NCBI GenBank assembly: GCA_018296165.2
Contig: JACKQL020000033.1
Coordinates: 186,001-250,000, forward strand
Direction of reading: 5' to 3'
Length of the DNA: 64,000 bases
Source of the DNA: Termitomyces sp. T153
Taxonomy: Eukaryota > Basidiomycota > Agaricomycetes > Agaricales > Lyophyllaceae
In this document: positions 1-11,276 of the stretch, in pieces
Position numbering within the stretch: position 1 is the first letter of the stretch
Layout of the letters: each line of letters opens with the position of its first letter
The notes under the pieces: generated by a model
What the model was told of the DNA's origin: nothing
What the model saw: the letters and a program-made list of their open reading frames with translations, nothing else
Databases searched by the model: none
Made by a program: the position numbers and the translations under genes

Positions 1-1000
1 GTACTACACAAATTGAACATTGCATCAGCCGAGGCTGTTGTCATCCTGGGCCGCCTAGACAACGTCTCAGTGTATCACATACGATCTCCCGGCAAACATA
101 AGAGTAGTATATTTTTGGGACAAAGAAACCTATACTTTACAGACATAAATGAGGTCTCGAGAGAAAAAACGAATAGAAGACTCACGAAAACAAAGGGGAG
201 AAAACAACAATCTTATTGAAGAATGCAGTTGACATAACAACATGTGCCACCCGGCAGTGCTGTGTGACTCGTGTAGGGGCGACCAATTATTCCCAATATC
301 TTTTGTACTAAGGTGGTTTCAATGGATTATGTACAAAGGCATTCTCGACCTCAAGTTTCATGAGTTCGACAAAACCTCAATCGCTTCAGTTTGTTTGGTA
401 AGAAGAGAAAATGCAAGTCTAGGTCAGAGAAAACTAAGCTGCGAATAATTATAGGCAAGCAAATAGAGAGGAATAGAGACAAATAATCGCAAGTGGCCAA
501 AAGCGGCCGCTGGAACAGACAAAAGATTACCGGTACCCACAAAAAGATTAGGCGGTACCCACAACCTGAAATTCCTTCTTCAAAATTGTCCGATCGTTTC
601 GCCTTATACCCGTGGACTTGTTGTGGCGTGACAAGGCAGAAAAAAATTTGTCTTCATTTCAAACCAGCTCCCGCTCAATCGAGAAGGATTTACAATGTTC
701 AAGCTCTGACAACAAGAATAAGTGCGTGGATCTATAGTGCCATCGCTACGCGGCACCTTGAATATTGCTATTGTCTGCACCGCTCTGTCTCATAAGTGCA
801 AACAAGCGACCTGAGTTTTCAGCGGAGCGGCACACGTGGGTTTACAATACTCGTTATTATCATACGGTGTTTTTTGTTCTCAGATCGTATTAATATGGTA
901 CAGTGAATTCTATCCCATATTGAATTTTCGTCTTGATGTCAAACTATGATCGTGCTAGACAACCTCCCGCCCGCGTGAGCGCCAGTTTCTTTTCATGGCA
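1..1000. other. Left edge, no gene recognised
   Basis: Ordinary base composition with normal CpG content, unlike the transposon blocks further right. Short open frames exist on both strands but none shows a recognisable domain or a convincing exon chain. A small duplicated motif (GGTACCCAC-like) occurs near 530-560. I see no RNA gene or repeat end here. Confidence 0.5.
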
Positions 1001-1023
1001 TTGACTTCATTAAATGAAAACAG

Positions 1024-1927
1024 TTGTTCGTCCCGCAGGGTACCGCGCCCCAATTGTCAATTATGACTAGTAATCCGGGAGCCTCGGTGAGTACCACATT
1101 AATACCTTGTTCTTTGTTCCATATATTTGCTGTCTGTGCATCGTGGTCCACACAGTATGAGTATCCATACTCGTTCGCGCACTCGGTTTTGGAGCGTACA
1201 CATCCAAGTAGGTCTGGTAGCAGGGAAGCCTCGGTGTGTACCACAGCTCTTTCTTGATTCACAGGACTTCACGGTGATTTTTTCAATCATGCAGGGTGGG
1301 TATCCACCTTATAGAATAGATCTTCCAGGAGCGCATGGAAGAAGAGCGCACTATAATGTGAGTATCAGATCACTTAGTCATTGACTAGACCATCAAACAT
1401 TCTCCATCCCACAGCCAAGTACCAACTTAGGAGCTGGCATGAACCCGCTGCAGCGCCCACATCAAACCATGGTCGGTAATGTGGTGAGTAGGTTCGTTCG
1501 GATCCAATACTTCGCTACTCTAGATCAGCTTCGAGAGCGCCAGTGCAAGAACCCTGTACAGCAGGGAGTAGTGAGTCTAGATGACCACGGGCACCTTGAC
1601 TTTCAACAAGTCAAAGAGATTTTCGACATAGGCACCTGTTTGGTAAACCCCTTTTCCCTGAGATTGATATTGAGAGCTGAGTCTATTTGTGCGCCTAGCC
1701 CGTCCACCCTATCTGGTGGAAAATCTTCGAACCCGTCGAGTCTGACAAGCTGGGTCAGATGGCGGTGCATGTTTTGTCGCAGCTGGGTGTCATATCCTTC
1801 GTATCCGGCTGATAATGATCTTCATAACGACCTTCCTACTAGTTGGAAAGGTTTGGGAAAGTTGGTACCTGGCAGTAGTAGCACCAGTAACTTTCATATG
1901 CATCTCTATACATACATTTTCCTTTAG
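1024..1927 (+). CDS. Possible multi-exon hypothetical gene
   Basis: Several short coding-like blocks are bounded by good splice signals. One block at about 1297-1358 (Gly/Pro/Tyr-rich, preceded by TGCAG and followed by GTGAGT) joins in phase to a block at about 1415-1482 (preceded by CCCACAG), and an open frame continues to 1927. Upstream, the string GGGA(A)GCCTCGGTG.GTACCACA occurs twice, near 1077 and 1225, each time looking like an exon end followed by a donor. I could not assemble a full gene and recognise no domain. It may be a real low-complexity N-terminus or chance splice-like signals. Confidence 0.25.
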
Positions 1928-2615
1928 TTCTCCTTGCAGGGTGCTCGAAGAAATATAACTAAGATGTAATAATGACTGTCGGTTGTATAAGAATTCGTTC
2001 TCTCAATTCGTCAATGTCCTACTTCGCATCCCATCACAGGCACTGATTGTAGTAAGGGTTCGAGTACGTTCGAAAATGTACGGCGAGGCGCAAGCCGTGC
2101 GACCATTCCAGCCAATACTACCGCTAAATACTTAGGCAGTTTACATTTCTAATGGAAGGCTCACTTACCAATGACCATAGGCCGCTAAAATTGGGTAGCT
2201 CTGGAGATGGAGGATGAAGCTGTGAGTGACAGCCTGAGCTGCAATCTGGATCCGGTGATAGTAATTTTTCGGTCCCGTTCATTTTACATAGATTTCTTGA
2301 AGCTCGAGTCTGAAGATTTCTCCGCCGCCCGCGACTTTGATGCATTCCAGTCTAAATTATTGAATGATTGAGTTACTCCTCGAAAGACAATATACCTTTG
2401 GCGGGAAACGTTGAGCGTCCAATCCCGACTTTGACAACGACTCCAGTGTTGCCTGCTCATTCCACCTGAACCTAACTACGTCCTGCCAAGTGGGGGATGT
2501 TTGATACACTCAGATGATCACTCAGTAACGAAAGCGCTCAATGAATTTCATAGAGAAAGGACAGTATCCGCATTCTCATTAGACATTGGTAGCTGATTTG
2601 AACTTCGGATAGCTC

Positions 2616-2986
2616 TCATTCAGTTTCTTTGGTATGATATACGTCTACATATCTCAACAGCAACAGAGGTAAACACAATTTCCAGGAAATCGATCCTCGA
2701 AGCGATCGTGACGGCAAGAGCTTTTTTGGAATTTCATCTAGCTGACAACAAGCGGTGGGTAGATAGTCTATGAACATATAATTCATCAGGATTGTTAGAA
2801 TATGTTGATGATCTCCCGAAGACACATACATAACATAAAATATATGTCCAGAGCACAATACCCAGGATAACTGTAAAAGGAGGCGACACATCCTTCGGAA
2901 CCAATAATAGAACTGACATCACCACCTGGTGAGCAATAAACAAGCAATAAAAGTTGTCAGAAAGAGCTCAATGACACACTTGTACA
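2616..2986 (-). pseudogene. Possible C-terminal remnant of a membrane-protein gene cut by copia C1
   Basis: On the minus strand, directly left of the C1 insertion site, there is a hydrophobic open stretch (about 2943-2734, with runs such as VILGIVLWTYILCYVCVF) containing splice-like signals. The right flank of C1 (7970-8420) carries the decayed middle of a multi-pass membrane protein on the same strand, ending just beyond a LVESGA motif next to the insertion. This left piece would then be the last membrane segment and tail of that gene. The link rests on position, strand and hydrophobicity only. Confidence 0.3.
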
Positions 2987-2991
2987 ATTGA
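2987..2991. repeat. Target-site duplication ATTGA, left copy of C1
   Basis: The five bases before the left LTR match the five after the right LTR (7962-7966), showing that both LTRs belong to one insertion. Confidence 0.85.
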
Positions 2992-3202
2992 TGTTAAAGG
3001 TACATCATAACGAGCGTGCCACATACTTACCGTAATTAGACACCTCACGTGGTCATAGATTATTTTCCTGTCTCCTGAGGCTCCCGTTCGCTTCAGTCTA
3101 ATACACTGCTGATTACGCGGACCCCAGTCCTTCGCTCACAATTAGACTCACACTTGTTCTCTCGGTCTAAGTCCTGTCTATACTGCATAACCTGCTGCAA
3201 CA
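2992..3202 (+). repeat. C1 left (5') LTR, 211 bp
   Basis: It runs from TGTTAAAGG to CTGCTGCAACA. It matches 7698-7961 along its length but retains about ten CpG dinucleotides that the right LTR has lost, mostly as TG or CA. It lacks the roughly 50-bp internal duplication present in the right LTR. Confidence 0.9.
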
Positions 3203-3217
3203 GGTTATGGGCCCCAC
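3201..3217 (+). promoter_or_regulatory. C1 primer-binding site, half-tRNA type
   Basis: The sequence CAGGTTATGGGCCCC directly at the LTR end is complementary to the anticodon stem-loop region of initiator tRNA-Met (GGGCCCATAACC). This is the internal tRNA priming known for Drosophila copia. C2 has the same site. Confidence 0.75.
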
Positions 3218-3335
3218 CCCACAGACTTGCACCGAAGATCAATATTAAACTTGCTCCGTTTGTGAACGTAGGATCATCTACACATTCCCCAACTACAATT
3301 CCCTCTCCACCAAATCATCCACACCACTCCCGCGC

Positions 3336-3680
3336 TTGTCAACAGTAATGGACGACATCACACTGTCTTCCCAATCTCCGATGTCAAAACTCGGAGTGAT
3401 CAAGTACGCAGAATGGGAAAAGTCAATGTACGGATGTCTCATGTCCCTCGGCGGCTCCCGGATCGTAAGAAGACTGGAATCTGTCCCGAAATTGACAAGA
3501 CCGATCCAGAATCCTACAAGGCCGTAAACGCTTACCAAATCCGCAGCGATAAGGCTGCAGGGGAGATCTATCAATGGCTAGATGAGGGAAACAAAATCCA
3601 CGTAGACTCGATCAGAGACAATACAGCTGCGATTGGGAAAAAATAAGAGAAGTTCACTCTAAATCAGCTCCGAACACACA
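3336..3680 (+). pseudogene. C1 gag N-terminal remnant
   Basis: It begins with ATG shortly after the primer site and reads as a copia-type Gag N-terminus, including a KYAEWEKSMYGCLMSLGG-like segment typical of UBN2-type copia Gag. A frame change near 3413-3470 moves the reading to a second frame that continues to the TAA at about 3646. This is the last part of C1 with normal CpG content. Confidence 0.6.
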
Positions 3681-3739
3681 TTTTAACTCCCTGTATTTTG
3701 TTAAGCTAAGTACTTTCTCTGCCTACTGTTTTTGGCAAA

Positions 3740-4620
3740 ATGCTTACAGTTTTCAGCATTTTAGGTATATTGAGAAAAGTTCTTTCTTTTTATTTAAAAT
3801 ACAAGTTGTTATGGGTAAGTACTGCCATACTGCCATATCACTGTGCCATTGTGTATTACCTCTGCAACAGAGAACACAAAGTAACAGACTGCCCCTCTCT
3901 CCAAGCTGCACAAGGTCACATAAAAAGGGACAACACCAATTCCAAGTTAAAGAAGTTTTGCAGTGGTTGCTGAGGAGGGAAACCAGAGATGAAGATGGAA
4001 GTGGCCAAAGCCAATGCTGCTTCCAAAATTGAGGAAGGCTGTGACAGACCAGCTGTCAAAGCTGATGCAGCTGTTTGTTGATTGTCATCCTCTACATCAT
4101 CTCCACCTGACTTGCTGTGGAACACAGACTTGGGTGCCTTGGCTCATATGATGCCTCACCAGGGATGATTCCTACCTGACAACTTCAGAGATGGTGATGA
4201 GTTAAGAGATGTCATTATCACCAACATTTTGTTCATACCAAGTCTTTCCAACAATCTACTTTCTATCACCACCCTCTCTGTGCACTGCAGATTCACTGTA
4301 ATTCTTTGTAGATGTAAAGTATTTTTCTCCATTTAGGATGAGTTGGTCTTCACTGCCACCATCAACAAGGCACTCACCTTGTACCTTGATGGCACAACTT
4401 TTGTTTCTCACCAGTGCCAATTGTCAGTGTTAACATGGTGGTTGCAGGCATGGACAGACCATTGTTACACTGCCGGATGTGCCACCTAGGCACTGACTGA
4501 ATGGAGCAGCTGATCAAAGAGGATCTAACTAAAGACCTGAAGGTATCTTCAAACACACTGCTGCCCAAAGTCCATGAGCCTTGCATAGTGGGAAAGCAAT
4601 ACAGAGCCCCTTTGAGATTA
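3740..4620 (+). pseudogene. C1 gag C-terminus, zinc knuckle and protease remnant
   Basis: The decayed frame shows a knuckle-like segment near 3835-3900 (cysteines spaced around NREHKVTDCPSLQAAQ), then a region near 4110-4150 (WNTDLGALAHMM) that aligns with the DTGATxHM protease active site but has lost the exact triad. A GAG_pre-integrase-like stretch follows (DRPLLHCRMCHLGT) near 4450-4490. Many stops and frame changes separate the pieces. Confidence 0.55.
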
Positions 4621-5350
4621 ATCTTGGACAGGGCTACCAATGCCCTGGATTGAGTATTCAGTGATGTACATGGTCCTATGCCTGCCAGCACTCACCAAAC
4701 CAACAGACAATAGTGGGCTACCTTTGTTGATGACAGTAACTGATGGATGCAAGCTTGCAACATGTTCAAGAAAAGTGACCTCTTCCAGGCTTTCAAGATA
4801 TACAAAACACAAGTCAAAAAACAAACCAGGAAAAGGATCACATGTATCCATGTAGATCAGGGAGGGGAGTACACTTCCTGCAAGTTTAAAGGGTTCTACA
4901 AGTCTGAAGGGATTTGGATTGAATATATGAACACAGACACACCACAACAGAACAGAGTAGCTGAGTGGATGAACAGAACCATCTCCAATGCCATCACATC
5001 CATGCTAGTCAAGGCAAACTTGCCACTCAGCTTCTGGTCCTATGCACTTAGTACTTACTGCCATGTCCACAACCAATGCCCTACTTCTGTGCTCCCATGA
5101 AATCAGACCCTGTTTGAAGCATGCAAGAATAAGAATCCATGAGGCAGGCACCTGCACATCTTTGGCTGCACTGCATATGTGCTTGTCCCCAAAAAGAAGA
5201 GGAAGACCCTCTAGAGCCATACCATCTCAGGCATATTCATTGGGTATCCTGGCAAACAGGTTGGGTGGCACATTTATATACCCAGCATCAAGAAGGTAAT
5301 AGTCTCCAGAGATGTAATCTTTGACAAAACACACTTTCCTGGGCTTTCCC
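4621..5350 (+). pseudogene. C1 integrase core remnant
   Basis: The frame at 4747-5100 carries the copia integrase core signature: HVDQGGEYTS with the second catalytic Asp, then IEYMNTDTPQQNRVAEWMNR spanning the catalytic Glu region (normally TPQQNGVAER). The preceding segment (4620-4750) still shows SDVHGPMP, around the first catalytic Asp. The frame breaks at 5098 (TGA). Confidence 0.75.
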
Positions 5351-6050
5351 TTGCCAAAATGCCTTCCCCACCCCTGTTGAGCACATTCAAGAACCTTCCT
5401 GTTTATGAACCATACAATGATGATGTGACCACCATGCCAGAACACAGCAATGCCCATAGCATTGTTGAAGCTGATGACAATGCACCTTTTGCAGAAGGTG
5501 AAGTTGATAACATCATACCAGTGGGAGTTCAAGGGCCTGAACTGGTGGGAGTTGTGCCTGATCTGGCAAGAGTTGTGCCTGACCTGGTGGGAGTTATAGA
5601 CAATGCTGCTGAGACAGCAAAACACCAACCTATAGGCCTACCAGAATTGCCACAACCCACTTGCATGCTTCAACACCCAAACCCCTGCTGTGGCCCAGAG
5701 AACTGAGCCAATGCACTGGCTACCCAATGCACAATCAAATTGCTGACTATTATGATGCTGTTGAACACCAAGAGAACTGCAAATCACCTATAGTACACAA
5801 GCCTCCACCACCACTAGTGCCTACCCAGAACTACCCCCAAACAACCAGCAGCCTTGTGGGATGTCAATGTGGGAGATGTTGACAAACATGGGGAGCAGGA
5901 GGTAAACCTTGCTCTGAACATCAACTCAAACTAAGCCTTACTTCTTGCTGGACTGGCATATGTTGAGCTTGGGCTGGACTTCAGTGGGTTTAGAGCCCTC
6001 TGTGCAAACACCATTTACACACACAAGGTTGGTGCACACAACTACAAATC
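5351..6050 (+). pseudogene. C1 linker between integrase and reverse transcriptase
   Basis: This is a proline- and valine-rich, low-complexity coding remnant (open 5359-5706) with a short internal repeat of the type VPDLxxVVPDL near 5550-5600. It sits where copia polyproteins have a variable linker. No enzymatic motif is visible. Confidence 0.45.
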
Positions 6051-6751
6051 CACATAGCTACAAGGAGGCAATAGCAAGTAAAAATGCAGCAGAATGGTAC
6101 AAAGCAATGTTTGAAGAGATGAACCCACTGAAGGCAAACAGTACATGACACCCAGTCTACCTTCCCATGACCCAATGGCTTTCCAACCCAGGATGGGTCT
6201 TCAAAGTAAAGCACTTGCTGGATGGAGCCATTGAGAGATTCAAGGTGCATGTTGTGGCACAGGGATACAGTCAATGCCCTGGTGTCAACTTTGACAAGAT
6301 ATTTGCTCCTACCACATGGTGGGCTGCAGTCAGAACCATTCTCACCCTTGCAGCAGTTGGAAACAGGTACTTGAAATTGGTGGATATCTTGTCTGCTTTC
6401 CTCCATGGTGTGATTGATGCTGAGCTCTACATGAAATTTTTGGAAGGTATCCCTAAAGAAGTACCTCTTGATGTGGTGCAGAAGCCAGGCAAAGGGCAGA
6501 CTATTGGGAAACTGGAGAAGGGTCTGTACAGATTCAAACAAGGTGCTCACCTGTGGAATAGGAGGATGCATGACATGCTCCTAAAGCTCAGGTTCACATG
6601 CATTGTATCTGACATGTATATCTATGTATACATTCACAATGGCATGCATATCATTATTTGTGTACACATCAACAACATGGCCCTAGCCTCTCAATCCCAC
6701 CCTGCCATCCTCAAAGTCATCAGTGAGCTCAGAAAATACTTCAAGTTGTAA
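6051..6751 (+). pseudogene. C1 reverse transcriptase remnant, catalytic aspartates lost
   Basis: It reads as a copia reverse transcriptase from the EAIASKNAAEWYKAM-like start (6060-6110) through GWVFKVKH, ERFKVHVVAQGYSQ, FDKIFAPT, LVDILSAFLHG and KGLYRFKQGAHLWN. The catalytic YVDD box is replaced by VHINNM at about 6660-6680, so both aspartates are now asparagine through G-to-A changes. There is no full-length frame. Confidence 0.8.
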
Positions 6752-6989
6752 CACCTTGGCCCCACAATGGGGCTATTGGGCACTGTTGTCACCAGGAATA
6801 GAGCAAACCAAAAGCTCTGGATCAATCAAAAAGCCTGTGCCCTCAAAGTCCTATTCTGCTTCAATATGCTTGATGGTAAAGCAGTCTCTCCACCCCTTTA
6901 GATCCCAGGATTAGACTCTCCAAGTATGATTCTCCACAAACCCCTGACAAAATCAAAGAAATGTGTGCTTGCCCCTATATCCAAGCCAT

Positions 6990-7669
6990 CAGCACCCTGT
7001 GCTACCTTTCCATTTGTACTTGCCCTGACATAGCTCATGCTATGGGCATTCTCTGCTGCTTCAATTTGTGCCCAGGTCTCAAACACTGGAAGGCTGTCAA
7101 ACATCTCATGCATTATATTTGAGGTATACTGGATTACAGAATTCAGTATTCTGCTAGTGCCACCATGCCAGCTCCTCTCCTTTTTTGCATTCACTGATGC
7201 CAATCATGGTGGGAATCCTGACAACAGCCATTCTACTACTGGCTTGGTCCTCATGGTTGGTGGTGGCTCAGTGAGCTGGGTGTCAAAACTCCAGTCCATT
7301 GTTATGCTCTCCACTACAGAAGCAGAGTTTATGGCCACAAGTGAGACTGGCTGGAAGCTCTGCTGTCTGTGCAACTTCCTTGCAGATATTGGAGCACCAC
7401 AATTGAACTCACTCATCCTCAAGGTTGATGATCAGTCTGCAATCTCTGTTTCCAAACAGCCTGAATATATGGGTTGGCTGAAACACCTTGGCTGCTACTG
7501 GTTCTGGTCATGAGAAGGGGTCTATGATGGCAGAATCTGACCAGTTTATGTCCCCACCAAAAACATGGCTGCTGACCTCCTCACAAAAGCACTCACACAT
7601 GACTTAGTTGATAGATTCTGCAGGAAAATGAGCATAGATGGGGAATTCAATAAGGGTGAACTCCAGTGA
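6990..7669 (+). pseudogene. C1 RNase H remnant
   Basis: The 7037-7513 frame carries the copia RNase H pattern: FTDANHGGNPDNSHSTTG, then VSWVSKLQSIVMLSTTEAEF, where Glu follows LSTTEAE. The C-terminal tail (KNMAADLLTKAL) follows near 7555-7600 after two in-frame stops. A short purine-rich tract GGTGGGAG precedes the right LTR. Confidence 0.8.
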
Positions 7670-7697
7670 TGTCTATGGACATTCCATCAGGTGGGAG

Positions 7698-7961
7698 TGT
7701 TAAAAGTACATCAAAACAAGCATGCCACATACTTACTGTAATTAGACACTTCACATGGTCATAGATTATTTTCCTGTCTCCTGGGGCTCCCATTCTCTTC
7801 AGTCTAATACACTGCTGATTATGTAGACCCCAGGTATGTATGTAGTTTTCTTCAATCTAATACACTGCTGATTGCATGGACCCCAGTCCTTTTCTCACAA
7901 TTGAACTCACACTTGTTCTCTCAGTCTAAGTCCTGTCTATACTGCATAATCTGCTGCAACA
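7698..7961 (+). repeat. C1 right (3') LTR, 264 bp
   Basis: It matches the left LTR but contains a partial tandem duplication of the TCTAATACACTGCTGATT segment and has no CpG. Positions that are CG in the left LTR are mostly TG or CA here. It is followed by the duplication ATTGA. Confidence 0.9.
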
Positions 7962-7966
7962 ATTGA

Positions 7967-8900
7967 CTGACTTAGAACGAGCAAACAAGTGCACCAGATT
8001 CAACAAGAACATTATGGGTTAGGCAACAATAGGTCCTTGATCCCATAGAAAAAGAACCAATCAGTCTGAATGTCCCTCAAGGAGCTATTGCTCAGTAGAG
8101 TTTGTAGAACACAAGAGCTGTGTAAGCCAAGTTGGGGCCAAGAAAAGCCCCAGGGAAGGCAGTGTAGATGGCCACAATTGAGTTATCTTGACCAGTGTTG
8201 TCCACAAGATATCTGCATAGAGTGAAGTTAGTCTGAGATAGGTAAAGTTGTTGAAAGTTGAGTCTTATAGAATTATAATGAAGTTTCTTGCTTGTGGCAG
8301 CAATGAGGAGGAGGATAGGACTGACTATGAGCCATTTGTTATCCCTGAACCAGACCCAAGATCTCCAGACAATGATGATATCAGCAATAAATGGCTGCAA
8401 CAACAAAACATCACTGTAAGTCTCTTGAGGTCATGGATAGTCTCATCTTCACCATATGACTACAGTTGCTAGAAACATTTGCAACTTGATAGCCTGAGAT
8501 CTTGCAAAATCAAATGACTGGCCAATGCCATCCAACAGAGATGAGCAGATCTGGGATACATAGTCTGCCATGAAATCTATCACCTTGGAATGAGACTCTC
8601 AAGCCTGAGAAGGAACCTGATTGGCACATAAGCCCAAATACTAACTGGAGCCCATCAAAGCAAGTTTGGTTGGACTGGGGAATTGGACAGCAAAAGAAGG
8701 AACTTTGCCATCAAGTCCCAGTGGAAAGAGAAAGGGTAAGTAAAAATGCTGGGACTGAGAATACTTGACTGTGAAATTGATGAGTTTGTTGCACCAACAA
8801 CCAAATTCACCAACATATTTCATGCTTGAATCAGAGGAACTGACACAACATGACAAGCCTTTGCACTAGTAGAGCATCAGGATGTCAATGTAGATGTTCA
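7967..8900 (-). pseudogene. Decayed multi-pass membrane protein gene, relative of the 43687-45072 gene
   Basis: Reading leftwards, the stretch at about 8406-8300 shows PFIADIIIVWRSWVWF followed by a hydrophobic segment. It matches FNDGFIIWRAWVLFQGRRW in the intact gene at 44203-44305 and follows a TTGCAG acceptor. A second block near 8220-8092 and a LVESGAL motif at about 7985-8010 correspond to later exons. CpG is nearly absent. The gene is interrupted by C1 just past LVESGAL. The upstream part (8420-8900) is too decayed to read. Confidence 0.6.
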
Positions 8901-9480
8901 GTGCCTTCAACATAGATGCAAATGTTTTGAACTCTGTAGCAAGTCCAGAGAAACAGGGTCTTCCTATTAGCCTACATAGAATACCAGGTAATGCTGCATG
9001 AATGCATTCATGGAATAATCAGATGAAGTGTCAATCACAAACACCTGATTCCCAATCAAATAATCTTAATGATGACAATGTCTTCCACAAAAAAGCAGAG
9101 ATAGGTCATACCATTATGTGGGCCAATAAACAGAACAAGACTCAGAATATATGCAAAGATAAAATTCAGAAAGGACATTTTTTATTCAATCTCCAGTGTT
9201 AGTAGGAATATTTTTCATTGTTGCAAAGATCTCAGAATAGAAGCTATATCTACTACTGACAATGACTTAGGTGGGCTCATATCAATCCTAGCTGTGGACC
9301 ACTATTCTGCAATCATGCAATGGCAAGTTGACAAGTGGCATGAAACATCATTCACCAATTATTGAAGGTGTATATTGGCCACTGAAATGAAAAAGACTCT
9401 TGTAATGGTGTTTGTGCTTGATTTCCCTCATGCTGGATTAATGTAAACCTAAAGTGAACATGACCAAGTGAGTGTTTGGT
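8901..9480. other. CpG-depleted spacer, nothing recognised
   Basis: AT-rich, CpG-free sequence between the membrane-protein relic and the truncated end of gypsy G1. Small frames are present but no domain, splice chain or repeat end is visible. Confidence 0.5.
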
Positions 9481-9485
9481 CAATA

Positions 9486-10123
9486 TCCTTCTTGTTCCTT
9501 GGCTTGGGTCACTCTGCTACACCTACCACTTTAATAGGGTCCATCTTGGCCATTCCATATGAGATGATCAATTCTAGGTACTCCACCTGAGTCTGCTCAA
9601 ATTCACATTTCTCAGGCTTTAAATAGAGTTGGCAGAAGCATTCCAAGACAATGTGCATGACTCAGCAATGCTCCTCCAAGGTTTTAGTGTAAATGAGGAT
9701 ATCATCAAGATACATACAAACAACACCTTCTGCAATCAGGTCATGGAAGATGTCATTCATCATAGTCTGGAAAGTGGCTGGGCTGTTTGTGAGGCCAAAG
9801 GACATCACCAGAGGTTCAAAAAGTCCACAATTGGTTTGAAACACTGCCTTCCACTCATCTCCTTCCTTGATGTGCACATTGTTGTAGCCCCAGCACACAT
9901 CCAACTTGGTGAAGTAGCATGTACCTTGAAGGTTGTTGATGAGTTCCAAAATGAGTGGCAAAGGATAGCAATTCTTCACTGTCATCACATTCAAGACTCA
10001 ATAGTCCTGAACCAGATGAAGAGACCCATCCTTCTTCTTAATAAAAAAGTCTGGAGAGGCCATTGGGGACTTAGAGGGTTGTATCCATCTGGAGCTGAGA
10101 TTCTCCTATAGGAACATGTCCAG
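9486..10123 (-). pseudogene. G1 reverse transcriptase, N-terminal half
   Basis: The frame at 9994-9662 reads NCYPLPLILELINNLQG, FTKLDVCWGYNNVHIKEGDE, FGLTNSPATFQTMMN and CMYLDDILIYTKTLEEH. It therefore retains the catalytic YLDD box. Remaining sequence to 9486 covers the start of the connection region. Upstream, the frame is cut by the solo LTR at 10124-10128. This is the best-preserved gypsy reverse transcriptase in the window, but the element lacks its 3' half. Confidence 0.8.
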
Positions 10124-10128
10124 CTCAT

Positions 10129-11276
10129 TGTCAGGTTCCGCTGACCTCAGGGGCTCAGCTGCACTGGGCGAGTCCTTACTAGGCAGGTGTGATCCCCTTG
10201 CACTGGTAACCGAACACTCAAAATGTCCGGGCACTGATGGCTTGTGCGGATAGTCGGTGGGATGTGATCCAGACAGATCCGGGGAGGTCCGGAGAAGTTG
10301 AATTGCGAGGAAACGGGATGGTCTTGGTGGGGTTCAGGCAGAAGACCATATGGGAGATTCGCGGAAGCGAAGGAGTAGGCGGCTGTGTGATCAATGGGAG
10401 CGGAGCTGGGGTTTGATGGGAGATCAATTGGAGTTGATGGGGTCCTGGACTGAGCGAAGAGCAAGGTTTGGACCTGGTGAAAGAGTGTCGGGGTTTGTGA
10501 TCGTAATCGCGGAGTTCATGAGGTCGTTTAGGTTGATGAGGACTTGGGCCCAATGGCCGGACGGAGTCACCGAGACAGCGTCAGATGAAATGGAATGGAG
10601 TCGATATGGAACAAGAGTAGATTCGAGTGGAGACACGAAATGATAGCGAGAACAATAACAAAATGGAGACAAGACAAGACCGGGAGACTGAGATAAGACC
10701 GGGAGACTGAGAGTAAGGAGAACAAGACACAAAACACGAAACATGAAACACGAGAAGGAAACAATCAGACCATAGGTAACGTTAAGCAATCTCAAGACTA
10801 GAGTATGAAGAGCTACTTGATGACTTATATACTGACTACTGGAAAACTTCGGGGTACATTGGCTGCGACGGCGGGGCTTGGCGGAGCTCGACGGAGTGGG
10901 CAGGTGTCAGTTGCAATCAAGGATCGGGCCGCGCTGATACGTTGATGGGATCATTGGGGAATGTGGGTTGCCCCAAGGTTGTCATGATACTCCAGAATAG
11001 GTCAGAGGAACCAGGGTGTTGAGTTGATGATGGGTGGCAAAGATCAGGAACAGCGGGGGTGGTTCTCGGGGTTCGGGAGATCCAGGGTAAGTGTCAGTGG
11101 CTGCGGGGAAGGCATCGAAGTTGGCCAGGGGGCCATCGGAGTTAGCCGGGGAGGCGTCGGAGTTAGCTGAAATAGGCGCGGGGCATGGGCGGAAGTTCAG
11201 CGGAGCATCGGGGGTTTTTTTGGGGGTCGGGGGGTTGATGGACGATATGCAGGGGTTCAGGGGACAGGTCATGACA
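10129..11276 (-). mobile_element. Solo LTR, 1148 bp, nested in G1
   Basis: It runs from TGTCAGGTTCCG to CAGGTCATGACA, with 5-bp inverted ends TGTCA/TGACA, and is bounded by a perfect duplication CTCAT (10124-10128 and 11277-11281). Removing it restores the gypsy sequence seen at 37110-37140. On the minus strand it shows a TATATAAG box near 10825-10835 followed by a C/T-rich leader, which gives the orientation. It contains many CpGs, unlike its host element. Internal frames are Pro/Ser-rich by composition and not genes. Confidence 0.85.

Larger units (their letters stand above)
2992..7961 (+). mobile_element. Ty1/copia retrotransposon C1, degenerate
   Basis: This is an LTR retrotransposon with copia gene order (gag, protease, integrase, reverse transcriptase, RNase H), flanked by TGTT...AACA LTRs and a 5-bp duplication ATTGA. 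The coding region is broken by many stops and frame changes. The reverse transcriptase YVDD box reads as INN, so the element is dead. CpG is almost absent from about 3680 to the right LTR, while the left LTR and first 470 internal bases keep it. The element lies in a decayed membrane-protein gene on the opposite strand. Confidence 0.9.

Noticed and set aside
8248..8472. A 74-codon plus-strand acidic frame
   Set aside because: It is antisense to the membrane-protein relic at 8300-8406, which shows a family motif.
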